DNA of 64,000 nucleotides from Nonomuraea angiospora. Lineage in GTDB: Bacteria > Actinomycetota > Actinomycetes > Streptosporangiales > Streptosporangiaceae. The position numbers were made by a program, and so were the translations under genes. The notes under the pieces were generated by a model, which was not told the origin of the DNA, did not search any database, and saw nothing but the letters and a program-made list of their open reading frames with translations. Location of the stretch: positions 5,146,001-5,210,000 of the forward strand of contig NZ_JADBEK010000001.1 of the NCBI RefSeq assembly GCF_014873145.1, written 5' to 3'. Below, piece by piece: positions 24,974 to 32,979 of the stretch (its first letter is position 1; each line of letters begins with the position of its first letter).

Positions 24974-27151
24974 ATGCCTAGATGGTGGCCATGGGCGGTC
25001 GCGGTCAGCTGTTCCGTCGCCCTGCTGATGGCGATCACCGTAGCCATCGTGCGGGAAGGGCTGGAGTACGCCGGATGGCTGGCCGCCGTGCTCGCCCTGT
25101 TGGTCGTGCCTCCCGCGCTGGTCGGATGGGCGAGAAGACGGAGCACTCAAAGGGAACGGCTCGGCGACAGGTTCGTGGCCGGCCCGCGTGACCGGCTGCC
25201 CCGAGTCCGCGATCTCGTACGGGTGGCGGCGCTCGACCATCGCTTCGGACGTGCGGACGCCCGGGCGGACGAGGTGCCATTCATCAGGCGGGATGCCAGT
25301 CGCGAGGTCGAGGAGGCACTGAAGGCGGGCGGCTTCGTCCTCGTCACCGGCGAGTCCACCTCGGGGAAGACGAGGGCGGCGTTCGAGGCGATGCGCGCGT
25401 GCCTGAGCGGCCATGTCGTGGTCGCGCCCTATCTGTCGGAGGACGTGCGTCAGGCGGTCGAGCTGGCCCGCCGGCACCGGCCGAGCGTGTTGTGGCTGGA
25501 CGACGTCGAGCGCTACCTGGGCGGCGCGAAACTGACTGTGGGCATGGTGGACGACCTGCTCCAGGATGGGGAGATCGTCATCCTGGCGACGATCCGCACC
25601 GTGGAGCTGGAGGCGTTCGGTTCGCGTGCGGACGCCGCGGACCCGGACGAGCGGGAGACCGAATACCGTCGGGTGGGCCGTCAGCTTCTGGGCCGTGCCA
25701 CGTGGGTTCCCCTCCCTCTCCAATGGAGCGAACACGAAGTGGCCAGGGCGAACGCGGCCGCGGGTGACGACAGGGTCGCAGACGCGCTGGCGCACGCCGA
25801 CGAGTTCGGAGTGGCGGAATACCTCGCCGCTGGTCCCCAGTTGCTGGAGGACTGGCGTGCCGCGCACTCCCCCTCCAGCGCCCATTTACGCGGCTGGGCG
25901 TTGGTGGCCGCGGCCGTGGACGTTCGACGCGCCGGCTACACCTCGGGCGTGACGCTCGACTTCCTGCGCCCGCTCCACGACCATTACCTGCGCGGCACTC
26001 CCTACCACGCGATATCGCGGCCGGAGCCGTGGGAGGAGGCCGTGGCGTGGGCCGTGCATCGCCCGTACGCCACCACCAGCATGCTCATCCCGCAGGGCGA
26101 CGGCCTCTACCGGACCTTCGACTACCTCATGGACGCCGTGCAGGAGGATCCGCGCAAGGAGGTGTGGGACGCCCTGATCGGCCTGCTCGACGGCTCGGAC
26201 CTCGCCGCGTTGTTGGACGTGGGCAGCACCGCTTACGACTACGGCGTGCTGGACGCCGCCGAGCGCGCGGTGCGCCTGGTCGCGGACAAGGACGAAGGCC
26301 ACCTAGGAGCCGAGGCGCGGGCCACACTCGGACTGGTCCTCGAGGCCAGAGCCGACGCGGGCGAAGGCTCCTACACGGCGGCACGCCACGAATACCGGCG
26401 CGCCGTGGACTCGGGTTGGCCAGAGGCCATCGCACAGGCCCAAATGCGGTTGGGCATCCTGCTGGCCAAGCTGGACGAACGAGAGGAGTCGGTCAAGTGG
26501 CTCAAGCTCGCCCGAGACTCCGGCCACAGCTGGTACGGCGGTAGAGCCAGTCGTCACCTGGGCTATTGGCTGGAATGGTGGGGTGAGGTGGCGCAGGCTC
26601 AGGAGGCGTTCGAGCACACCATCGACCACGGCCATCCACGGCAGGCGATCAAGGCGATGATCGCGATGGGTGACCTGCTCGCCGGTCACGATTCCCAGGC
26701 GGCCGCCGACGCCTACCGCCGCGCGATGGATGCCGGCGACCCCGAACTCGCCACGGCCGCGGCGCTCTATCTCGGCGTCCTGCTGAATGGGGAATCCCGC
26801 CGGCAGGCCCATGAGGCGATGGAGCGGGCCGCGGGCTTCAGCGACGAGCACGGCGATCCCTGGCTGGTGGCAGCCTTCGAGTTCATGCTGAACGACTACG
26901 CCGGCGCGAGCGAACACACGCGACTGGCGTATCGGGCAGCGAGGTCGTTACGGCGTCTGGAGCAGATCGCCGCGGTGGGCCATCCGAGGGTTGCCCCACT
27001 CGCCCTCGTCTACCTGGGAATCGTCCGCCGTGCGGATGGGGACGAGATCGGCGCGCGCGCCGCGTGGACGCAGGCGCTGGCGAGCGGTCACCAGCCGGCA
27101 CATGAGCTGGCCGGGGAGCTGCTCGCCGAGTCCGGCTCCGCCGACGCCTGA
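24974..27151 (+). CDS. membrane-anchored STAND-like P-loop ATPase with TPR/Sel1 repeats
   Basis: 725 aa. Two membrane helices (about 5-26 and 33-52) are followed by a P-loop domain: Walker A GESTSGKT (126-133), Walker B VLWLDDVERYL (172-182) and a sensor-like strand EIVILATIRTVE. A helical region links to at least six TPR/Sel1-like repeats (about 440-720), for example AIAQAQMRLGILLAKLDERE, AIKAMIAMGDLLAGHD and ALVYLGIVRRADGDEIGARA. Order and spacing fit novel STAND NTPases, many of which are signalling or immune proteins with a C-terminal sensor. The output here would be the membrane segment or a partner. The adjacent binding-protein fusion is the candidate partner. No obvious ribosome site; ATG 24974 starts directly before TM1. 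Confidence 0.7.
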   Translation: MPRWWPWAVAVSCSVALLMAITVAIVREGLEYAGWLAAVLALLVVPPALVGWARRRSTQRERLGDRFVAGPRDRLPRVRDLVRVAALDHRFGRADARADEVPFIRRDASREVEEALKAGGFVLVTGESTSGKTRAAFEAMRACLSGHVVVAPYLSEDVRQAVELARRHRPSVLWLDDVERYLGGAKLTVGMVDDLLQDGEIVILATIRTVELEAFGSRADAADPDERETEYRRVGRQLLGRATWVPLPLQWSEHEVARANAAAGDDRVADALAHADEFGVAEYLAAGPQLLEDWRAAHSPSSAHLRGWALVAAAVDVRRAGYTSGVTLDFLRPLHDHYLRGTPYHAISRPEPWEEAVAWAVHRPYATTSMLIPQGDGLYRTFDYLMDAVQEDPRKEVWDALIGLLDGSDLAALLDVGSTAYDYGVLDAAERAVRLVADKDEGHLGAEARATLGLVLEARADAGEGSYTAARHEYRRAVDSGWPEAIAQAQMRLGILLAKLDEREESVKWLKLARDSGHSWYGGRASRHLGYWLEWWGEVAQAQEAFEHTIDHGHPRQAIKAMIAMGDLLAGHDSQAAADAYRRAMDAGDPELATAAALYLGVLLNGESRRQAHEAMERAAGFSDEHGDPWLVAAFEFMLNDYAGASEHTRLAYRAARSLRRLEQIAAVGHPRVAPLALVYLGIVRRADGDEIGARAAWTQALASGHQPAHELAGELLAESGSADA

Positions 27152-27154
27152 CCC

Positions 27155-27499
27155 TCAGCCGGTCCTGTGGGCCGACTCCGCGCGGAAGCCGAGGGACTCG
27201 ACCATCTCGCCGGAGTTGACCCGGCGCTGCCTCCTGGAGAACATCGGCTGCTCGTAGAAGCACCGGGGCTCGTCGGCCCGGTGCTGCACGGTCGACACGG
27301 GCGGGTAGATGAAACCCGCGGCCTCCCACTCCTCGTAGACGACGGCCGGAGCGCCCCCATTGTGAGATCGCATCCAACCGCAGATCGAGGAGTCCGGGCA
27401 GGACGCGTCCCGCTGGCCGGCGTGAGCGACGCCAGGCACGGCCGGGCCGACTGACGTGAAGGTGGCGGCCAGGACCACGCGGCACATGAGGTGGGCCAT
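27155..27499 (-). CDS. small secreted cysteine-containing protein
   Basis: 114 aa from ATG 27499. Signal peptide MCRVVLAATFTSVGPAVPG ending AHA-G near residue 26. The mature part, about 87 residues, has CPDSSICGW at its start and one further Cys in RCFYEQPMF, with many aromatic and charged residues. The short N-terminal cysteine motif and size resemble peptidase-inhibitor I36-like secreted proteins, but the match is weak and I do not assign a function. Its stop faces the stop of the ATPase gene 3 bp away. Confidence 0.6.
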   Translation of the reverse strand: MAHLMCRVVLAATFTSVGPAVPGVAHAGQRDASCPDSSICGWMRSHNGGAPAVVYEEWEAAGFIYPPVSTVQHRADEPRCFYEQPMFSRRQRRVNSGEMVESLGFRAESAHRTG

Positions 27500-27620
27500 G
27501 AGGTCTCCATGATCGGTGGCAGATGTCCTGCTCACATCCACCCGCAATAACGGATGGTAGCGATCAGCCACAGAGAGTATGCGGCGTGGCGTTATCGATA
27601 CCCGTAGGCGGCGACGCCCC

Positions 27621-28184
27621 TCACGGCCGGAGGCCGCTGAGCGCGATCTCGGTGAACCGCCGCCAGTCACCCGCGGAATGCCGGATGACGGCCGCCAGCC
27701 CGCACACGACCATGTTGACGTCCGCGGCCGTCACGTCCGGCCCGACCGTGCCGCCGGCTCGCGCCGCATCGATCAGCTCCCCGACGACGGCGTGGAGCTT
27801 CGCGCGCGGCTCCCCTTGCGGCTCGGTCGAGCCCATGGCCTGCTCGATCACCTCCGACATGCCACGATGATCCGCCAGCACCTCACCGACGTGCCTCAGG
27901 AACCGGGCCAGCGCCTGAGAGGGATCACCCTCGGCCAGGCATCGCTCCCGCGCGAAGGCGACCAGCTCGGCGGAGCGGCGCTCTGCGACGGCCTCGATCA
28001 GGGCCTCACGGGTCGGGAACTTGCGGTACAGGGTGCCGACGCCGACCCCGGCCACGCGGGCGACCTCCGACATCTGCACGTCGTAGCCGTGCTCCGCGAA
28101 CAGCGCGCGGGCCGCCTCCAGGACGCGGTCCCGGTTGCGCTCGGCGTCGGTACGCGGCTTGCGGCGGGTCGGCGGAGTTGACAT
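27621..28184 (-). CDS. TetR-family transcriptional regulator
   Basis: 187 aa from ATG 28184. HTH: AERNRDRVLEAARALFAEHGY, VQMSEVARVAGVGVGTLYRKFPTREALIEAV, the classic TetR_N pattern. The C-terminal domain (ALARFLRHVGEVLADHRG, VTAADVNMVVCGLAAVIRHS, WRRFTEIALSGLRP) matches the SbtR-like C-terminal family. It is divergent from a cupin gene, with a perfect 16-bp palindrome in the 80-bp gap, so it very probably represses the cupin gene and itself. Confidence 0.92.
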   Translation of the reverse strand: MSTPPTRRKPRTDAERNRDRVLEAARALFAEHGYDVQMSEVARVAGVGVGTLYRKFPTREALIEAVAERRSAELVAFARERCLAEGDPSQALARFLRHVGEVLADHRGMSEVIEQAMGSTEPQGEPRAKLHAVVGELIDAARAGGTVGPDVTAADVNMVVCGLAAVIRHSAGDWRRFTEIALSGLRP

Positions 28185-28214
28185 GCCTTGCGATCCTCTG
28201 TCTAGACTCAATTA

Positions 28215-28230
28215 CGGAATCCGGATTCCG
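28215..28230. promoter_or_regulatory. perfect 16-bp palindrome, TetR operator
   Basis: CGGAATCCGGATTCCG is completely symmetric. An additional half-site-like GCATTCC follows at once (28230-28236). It is centred in the 80-bp space between tetR (start 28184) and the cupin gene (start 28265), where a repressor would cover both promoters. Confidence 0.7.
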
Positions 28231-28264
28231 CATTCCATTATGCCACATCCGAAGGGTCGTCATC

Positions 28265-28729
28265 ATGTCGAAGGATCGTTTCATCCTGCTCAAGCCCGGC
28301 GAGGTACGGCCGAGCCGGGTCCCCATGCCGCCCGTGTTCGGCCTCAAGGCCAGGACGGAGGACACCGAGGGCAGGCTCTCCCTGCTGGAGGTGACCCTGG
28401 CCCTCGACATCCCCCGGCACGTCCACCACGTGGCCGACGAATGCGTGTACGTGCTGGACGGGGTGCTGGAGGTCGAGTTCGACGACCGGGTCGAGCACGT
28501 CGCGGCGGGCGGGTTCGTGCTGCTGCCGCACGGTGTCCCGCACGCCCTGCGCAGGGGATCCACCCCGCCTCCGCGGGTGATCCAGATCTCCACGCCGGGC
28601 GGATGGGAGTGCTACCTCGAGGACGCCGCCGAGGCCGGACCGGAGGCCACCACCACTGACGGACGGTTCGACCCCAAGAAGCTCAGCGCCATCGCCGCCA
28701 AGCACCAGATCACCTACGAGGAGCGGTGA
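28265..28729 (+). CDS. small cupin-domain protein
   Basis: 154 aa. Cupin motif 1 is PRHVHHVADECVYVLDGVLEVE (metal ligands His-His, Glu) and motif 2 is AAGGFVLLPHGVPHALRRG (His). The single-domain beta-barrel is typical of quercetin dioxygenase-like or polyketide-cyclase-like cupins regulated by TetR repressors. The C-terminal tail (DPKKLSAIAAKHQITYEE) is commonly seen in such proteins. Reaction unknown. ATG 28265. Confidence 0.82.
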   Translation: MSKDRFILLKPGEVRPSRVPMPPVFGLKARTEDTEGRLSLLEVTLALDIPRHVHHVADECVYVLDGVLEVEFDDRVEHVAAGGFVLLPHGVPHALRRGSTPPPRVIQISTPGGWECYLEDAAEAGPEATTTDGRFDPKKLSAIAAKHQITYEER

Positions 28730-28770
28730 CCCGAGCCGGCCCCCTCCGACACTCCACCCAGCCCACCCCT

Positions 28771-28950
28771 CCCAGATCGACCCCCGCCGGCCCGCACGGC
28801 GGAGGGCGAGCCCCCGCCGACCCGCGAGGCGGCTGGCAAGCCACCGCCGACACACGCGCTGGAGAGCAAGCCGCCACCGACACGCGCGCTGGAGAGCAAA
28901 CCACCGCCAGCCCACGCGGTGGAAAGCGAGCCGCCGCCAGCCCGCGAGGA
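28771..28950. repeat. 30-bp tandem repeat, five to six copies
   Basis: Units begin at 28801, 28831, 28861, 28891 and 28921 (GGAGAGCAAGCCGCCACCGA and variants), each exactly 30 bp, with a diverged copy before 28801. Ten-codon periodicity would keep a reading frame, but no start or surrounding domain supports translation. Confidence 0.85.
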
Positions 28951-29041
28951 CCGGCGGAGCCCCATGGCTTCTCGCACGTGTCGGGCACCTCGCGCGAGGT
29001 CGGCGGCCCGGCCTACGCGCGGGCGGTCGAGGATCTCGCGT

Positions 29042-29336
29042 CGGCAGCGGTCCTCGCCGACCAGGACCCGGTCACGGCGGCAGCGGTCCTCGCCAACCAG
29101 GACCCGGTCACGGCGGCAGCGGTCCTCGCCAACCAAGACCCCGGTCGCGGCGGCAGCGGTCCTCGCCAACCAAGACCCCGGTCGCGGCGGCAGCGGTCCT
29201 CGCCAACCAAGACCCCGGTCGCGGCGGCAACGGTCCTCGCCAACCAAGACCCCGGTCGCGGCGGCAACGGTCCTCGCCAACCAAGACCCCGGTCGCGGCG
29301 GCAGCGGTCCTCGCCGGCCAAGACCCGGTCGCGGCG
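29042..29336. repeat. 36/37-bp tandem repeat array, eight copies
   Basis: The anchor GGTCCTCGCC occurs at 29049, 29085, 29121, 29158, 29195, 29232, 29269 and 29306: spacing 36, 36, then 37 five times. The longer unit has gained one C (AAGACCCCGG instead of AGGACCCGG). Copies are almost identical, with a few changes (AGCGG/AACGG). There are no variable spacers, so this is a minisatellite and not a CRISPR array. Confidence 0.93.
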
Positions 29337-29618
29337 GACCTGCGCGCAGGCTTTGGCGCGCAGACCCCGCCGCACAGACCCCGCCGCACAGACCCCGGCG
29401 CGCAGACCCCGGCGAAGCTCTTGTCCCCCGGCCTCCCCGCGTCCATCGAGTCGTCGCACGGGTCGCGCTCCGGAGCGACCAGGTCCGCGTCCCGGAAGGC
29501 CGCCGGCGCCGATCCCGACGTCGAGCCCTCCATCGGAGAGCGCGTCGCGGCTGTCTTCGCGAGCATGGCCGGCAGCAGGATCCGCCTCATGCCCGCGCGG
29601 CCGGGGCGGTGGGCGGGG

Positions 29619-31856
29619 TCAGGCCTTGACGACCTCCACCCAGTAGCAGCCGTCGCCGTCGCGGTGGGCGCCGTGGATCTCGGTGGCCAGGTCGGGGAAG
29701 GCCCGGTCGAAGTCCTCCAGAGCCCGCAGATAGGTCATCAGCGGACCGTCGGCCGGACCGGTCGCCTCGCCGGGCATCAGCATGGGGATGCCGGGCGGGG
29801 TGACCACCACCGTGGCCGCAGCGACCCGGCCCGGCAGGTCGGCCAGCCGGACGCGTTCGGTGCGGGCCCGGATCATGGCCTGGTAGCAGTCGGCGGGGGT
29901 GGACACCGGCTCCGGCAAGGTGGTGAAGACCTGGTCGAGCAGCTTGCCGAGCTCGGAGTCGCGCAGCTTCTCGTGGACCAGGGTGCAGAACTTCTGCAAC
30001 GAGACCGCAGGCGGCCCGAAGCCGGGCAGCACCTCCGCCAGGGGCAGGTCGTCGTCGTAAGCGTTCTTGAAGTCGGTGAGCGCGTCGATCAGGGTGCCCC
30101 ATTTGCCCTTGGTGATCCCCATGGAGAACAGCACCAGCAGCGTGTGGTCGCCGGTCTTCTCCACGACGATGCCGCGCCGCTGCAGGTAGGCGGCCACGAT
30201 GCGGGCCGGGATGCCCCAGTCGAGCGTGCCGGTGGCGGCGTCGGCCCCCGGGCAGGTGATCGTCACCTTGACCGGGTCGAGCAGGCCGTAATCCTCGGCC
30301 ATCCCGTCGAACCCGTGCCATGCCGCCCCCGCCTCCAGCGTCCAGCACCGGGGCTCGGCGCAGAGCAGCGCCGGGTCGGCCTCGGCGAACGGGACGCTCC
30401 GCCCGGTGCGCGGATCGGTGATCGTACGGGGCTGCCAGACGCCGAAGAACCAGTCGGGACGCCGGCCGTCCTCGCGGATGCGCGCGGCCAGCCGCACCAT
30501 CGCCTGCCGGAACCGGACCGCCTCGACGATCGCCTCCCCGGTGAGGAACGGCCCCGACGGGCCGTCCATCATCGCCGCCGCGACGTCCAGCGAGGCGATC
30601 ATCGGGTAGAGCGGCGAGGTGGAGGCGTGCATGAGGTAGGTCTCGTTGAACGCGTCGTAGTCGACCGGCGCCCGCTCCGCGGGACGGACGTGCAGCATCG
30701 CCGCCTGCGACAGCGCGGCCAGCAGCTTGTGCGTCGACTGGGTGGTGAACACGGTGGGACGGCCGGGGCCGGGCAGCGTGCGCTCGTCGATCGCCATGCC
30801 GTAGCGGCCGGCGTAGAGCGGGTTGAACCGGGCGTAGGCGAACCACGCCTCGTCGAAGTGCAGCCGCGGCACGCTGGCGCCCAGCAGCTCGCCGACCCGC
30901 ACCGCGTCGTAGCACACCCCGTCGTACGTGGAGTTGGTGATCACCGCGTACGCCGGCGCTCCGGCGGCCAGGGGGTGCGCGGCCACCAGCGCACGGATCG
31001 CGTCCGCCGCCAGCGCGGCGGGCGGGATCGGGCCCGCCAGCCCGAGCCCGTTGCGCTCGGGCACGAGGTAGACCGGGCGGGCCCCGCTGATGGCCAGCGC
31101 GTGCTGGACCGACTTGTGGCAGTTGCGGTCGACCAGGACGGTGTCGTCGCGGGCGATCGCGTGGTGGCCGACGATGCGGTTGGCGGTGGAGTTTCCGTTG
31201 ACCACGAAGAACGTGCGGTCGGCGCCGAAGATCCGGGCGGCGTTGCGCTCTGCCTCGCCGATCGGGCCGGTGTGGTCGAGCGGCGAGCCCAGCTCGGTGA
31301 CGGAGATGGACAGATCGGTGCGCAGCAGCCGCTCCCCGTAGAAGTCGAAGAACGCCCGCCCCACCGGCGACTTGAGGAACGCCACGCCTCCGGCGTGCGC
31401 CGGCGTGTGCCAGGAGTAGCGGTGGTGGTCCTCAAGGCGCCGCAGCGCGCCGAAGAACGGCGGCAGGATGTTCTCGGCGTACTGTTCGGCCGCGTAGGCG
31501 ATGCGGCCGGCGATGAAGCGCGGGGTGTCCTCCAGCGGGAAGACGTAGCCCTGGATGACCTCGTAGACCCACAGCGGAAGCTCCTGCTCGTGCGTCATCA
31601 GGAAGACGGGCAGGCCGCGGAACCGCCTGGAGACCGCGCCCAGCAGCTCCTCGGCCCCCGGCGCCTCCCACGCCACCAGCACCGCCGACAGCGACGCGTC
31701 GGACCCGACCACCGCCAGGCCGTCCTCGGCCCGATGGGTCCAGCGCACCTGGAGCCCGAGCTCGTCCATCGCCGCGCACACGCGGCGGAGCTGCTCGGCT
31801 AGTGCCGAGTCGGCGTCGGGACGTTCGGTGACGGCGGCCAGAACCGTTCGCTCCAT
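29619..31856 (-). CDS. Orn/Lys/Arg decarboxylase, arginine decarboxylase-like
   Basis: 745 aa from ATG 31856, the full length of fold-type I (AdiA/LdcC/SpeF) decarboxylases. An N-terminal receiver-like wing domain (AVLVAWEAPGAEELLGAV; LPVFLMTHEQELPLWVYEV) precedes the PLP core with YSWHTPAHAGGVAFLKSPVG, FFVVNGNSTANRIVGHHAI, RNCHKSVQHAL, PRLHFDEAWFAYARF and the PLP-binding lysine in TTQSTHKLLAALSQAAMLHV. The C-terminal domain ends GCYWVEVVKA. It makes agmatine, cadaverine or putrescine from the basic amino acid and consumes a proton. The closest pattern is arginine decarboxylase, but specificity is not certain. A half-size MFS gene is divergent. Confidence 0.9.
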   Translation of the reverse strand: MERTVLAAVTERPDADSALAEQLRRVCAAMDELGLQVRWTHRAEDGLAVVGSDASLSAVLVAWEAPGAEELLGAVSRRFRGLPVFLMTHEQELPLWVYEVIQGYVFPLEDTPRFIAGRIAYAAEQYAENILPPFFGALRRLEDHHRYSWHTPAHAGGVAFLKSPVGRAFFDFYGERLLRTDLSISVTELGSPLDHTGPIGEAERNAARIFGADRTFFVVNGNSTANRIVGHHAIARDDTVLVDRNCHKSVQHALAISGARPVYLVPERNGLGLAGPIPPAALAADAIRALVAAHPLAAGAPAYAVITNSTYDGVCYDAVRVGELLGASVPRLHFDEAWFAYARFNPLYAGRYGMAIDERTLPGPGRPTVFTTQSTHKLLAALSQAAMLHVRPAERAPVDYDAFNETYLMHASTSPLYPMIASLDVAAAMMDGPSGPFLTGEAIVEAVRFRQAMVRLAARIREDGRRPDWFFGVWQPRTITDPRTGRSVPFAEADPALLCAEPRCWTLEAGAAWHGFDGMAEDYGLLDPVKVTITCPGADAATGTLDWGIPARIVAAYLQRRGIVVEKTGDHTLLVLFSMGITKGKWGTLIDALTDFKNAYDDDLPLAEVLPGFGPPAVSLQKFCTLVHEKLRDSELGKLLDQVFTTLPEPVSTPADCYQAMIRARTERVRLADLPGRVAAATVVVTPPGIPMLMPGEATGPADGPLMTYLRALEDFDRAFPDLATEIHGAHRDGDGCYWVEVVKA

Positions 31857-31971
31857 GCGGCACTCCGTGGTCAGGGGGAAGGGCCAGGAAGGGTCTGCCG
31901 GCCCCACGCAATAGTAACCCTTCGGAGTCACTAGGCAACTTCTCGTAATGGTCGCGGCAGATGATCGTCAA

Positions 31972-32556
31972 ATGCGTGAGAGTAAAGTGCGGCGAGTGAC
32001 TGGACGATGGCAGATGATTGTCGCCCTGAGCTTGTGCGTGGCGCTCTTCGCGGCGAACTGGACCGCCCTGGACGTGGCTCAGCAGGAGATCTCCAGGGAC
32101 CTCGACCTGACCTCGGCCGCCGGCGTATGGCTGATCTACCTCTATCCCGCCGCCCTGTTAGGGGTGTTGATCCCCGTGAAGGGCCGGCTCGGCGTGCTCC
32201 TCCTGGGGCTCGGCGCGTTCGGCCTGGCCTCGGCGGCGGCCGCGTTCGCCGCGAACGGCGCCATGCTGATCGGCTGCCGGGCCGGGCAGGGACTTGCGGT
32301 CGCGATCGTGCTGCGGGCCGGCTTCGAGCTCACCCGGGAGCACTTCCGCGGCACCGAGTGGTGGCCGGCGCTGGTGATCCCGGTGGTGCTCGCCGTCCCG
32401 GCCCTGATCGCGGGGCCCCTGATCGGCGTCGTCATCACCAACTTCCTGTCCTTCCGGTGGATTTTCCTGATCAATGTGCCGCTGACCGTCGTGGCCTTGG
32501 TGCTGGTCGCGCTCTTCACGCCCCGCACGGCCCCGAACATGCAGGCGCGCGCCTGA
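31972..32556 (+). CDS. N-terminal half of an MFS (DHA2-like) transporter
   Basis: 194 aa from ATG 31972 (31948 and 32014 are alternative starts; none has a strong ribosome site). Six membrane segments can be read: about 15-33, 47-65, 70-90, 94-113, 128-150 and 157-180. MFS landmarks are TALDVAQQEISRDL (motif D1-like), GCRAGQGLAVAIVLRAGFE (motif B) and GPLIGVVITNFLSFRWIFLIN (motif C and TM6), but motif A (GxLaDrxGrk) is reduced to KGRLG. The protein stops right after TM6 where relatives continue for another 6-8 helices. It is either a truncated gene or a half transporter. The divergent decarboxylase gene suggests an amino acid/amine link, untested. Confidence 0.6.
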   Translation: MRESKVRRVTGRWQMIVALSLCVALFAANWTALDVAQQEISRDLDLTSAAGVWLIYLYPAALLGVLIPVKGRLGVLLLGLGAFGLASAAAAFAANGAMLIGCRAGQGLAVAIVLRAGFELTREHFRGTEWWPALVIPVVLAVPALIAGPLIGVVITNFLSFRWIFLINVPLTVVALVLVALFTPRTAPNMQARA

Positions 32557-32935
32557 CCAGCGTCGATCCCTCCTGGTCACCTCCGCCCTCCTGCCGCCGG
32601 CAGGAGGCGCGGCCGAGGCGTCGTCCGCCACGGCCGGGCGCGCCCAGGACTACTACGACCGCGCGGCCGGGCTGGCCGGCGACGACCTGGTCCTGCGGCG
32701 ACTCGTCAAGGCGCTCTCCCCGGCGCCGAGGAGCTGCGCGGCGGCTCGACCGGGGCCGGGAACCCGTTCGTCGTCGGCGCTCCCCGGGCGCAGCGCCTCA
32801 TGAAGGTCATGGAGACCATGCTGCGCGGCCGGATTGCCGCCGACCGGGAGGCGAGCGCCGTCACCCACCCGGCGACCGGGTCCGCCGGACCCGTGGCGAG
32901 CGCCGTCACCCACCCGGCGGCCGGGTCCGCCGGAC
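32557..32935 (+). pseudogene. unidentified gene remnant with a frameshift
   Basis: Plus-strand reading gives GRAQDYYDRAAGLAGDDLVL then RRLVKALSP in one frame and, after a shift near 32725, EELRGGSTGAGNPFVVGAPR then AQRLMKVMETMLRGRIAADR in another. Both halves have the codon bias of real genes and seem to be one protein end. The tail pattern (NPFVVG...R..KVMETM..RIA) is reminiscent of some MBL-fold hydrolase C-termini, but I cannot identify it with confidence. It has no start and runs into a 45-bp repeat, so it is a broken 3' fragment. Confidence 0.4.
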
Positions 32936-32976
32936 CCGTGGCGAGCGCCGTCACCCGCCCGGCGGCAGGGCCCGTG
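32851..32976. repeat. 45-bp tandem repeat, 2.8 copies
   Basis: Copies at 32851-32895, 32896-32940 and 32941-32976 (last one shortened by 9 bp). The unit begins GCGAGCGCCGTCACCCACCC. It is a multiple of three and adjoins the preceding remnant and the stop of the CU044_5270-type gene. Confidence 0.88.
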
Positions 32977-32979
32977 CGG

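Larger units (their letters stand above)
28730..29618. other. gene-free stretch made largely of tandem repeats
   Basis: About 890 bp between the cupin stop and the decarboxylase stop hold two minisatellite arrays (listed separately) and a GC-rich tail. Several frames are open only because the repeats lack stops. Short plausible coding scraps occur (plus-strand GERVAAVFASMAGSRIR near 29540-29590 and GGPAYARAVEDLASAAVLA near 29000-29055) but none has a start, domain or conserved length. I see no supported gene; decayed coding sequence is possible. Confidence 0.6.

Noticed and set aside
29042..29336. CRISPR-like regular repeats
   Set aside because: Units are directly tandem without unique spacers, and no cas genes are nearby.
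29421..31802. 793-codon plus-strand frame across the decarboxylase
   Set aside because: Antisense shadow of the decarboxylase, with composition of low-complexity Gly/Val/Arg and no conserved motif.
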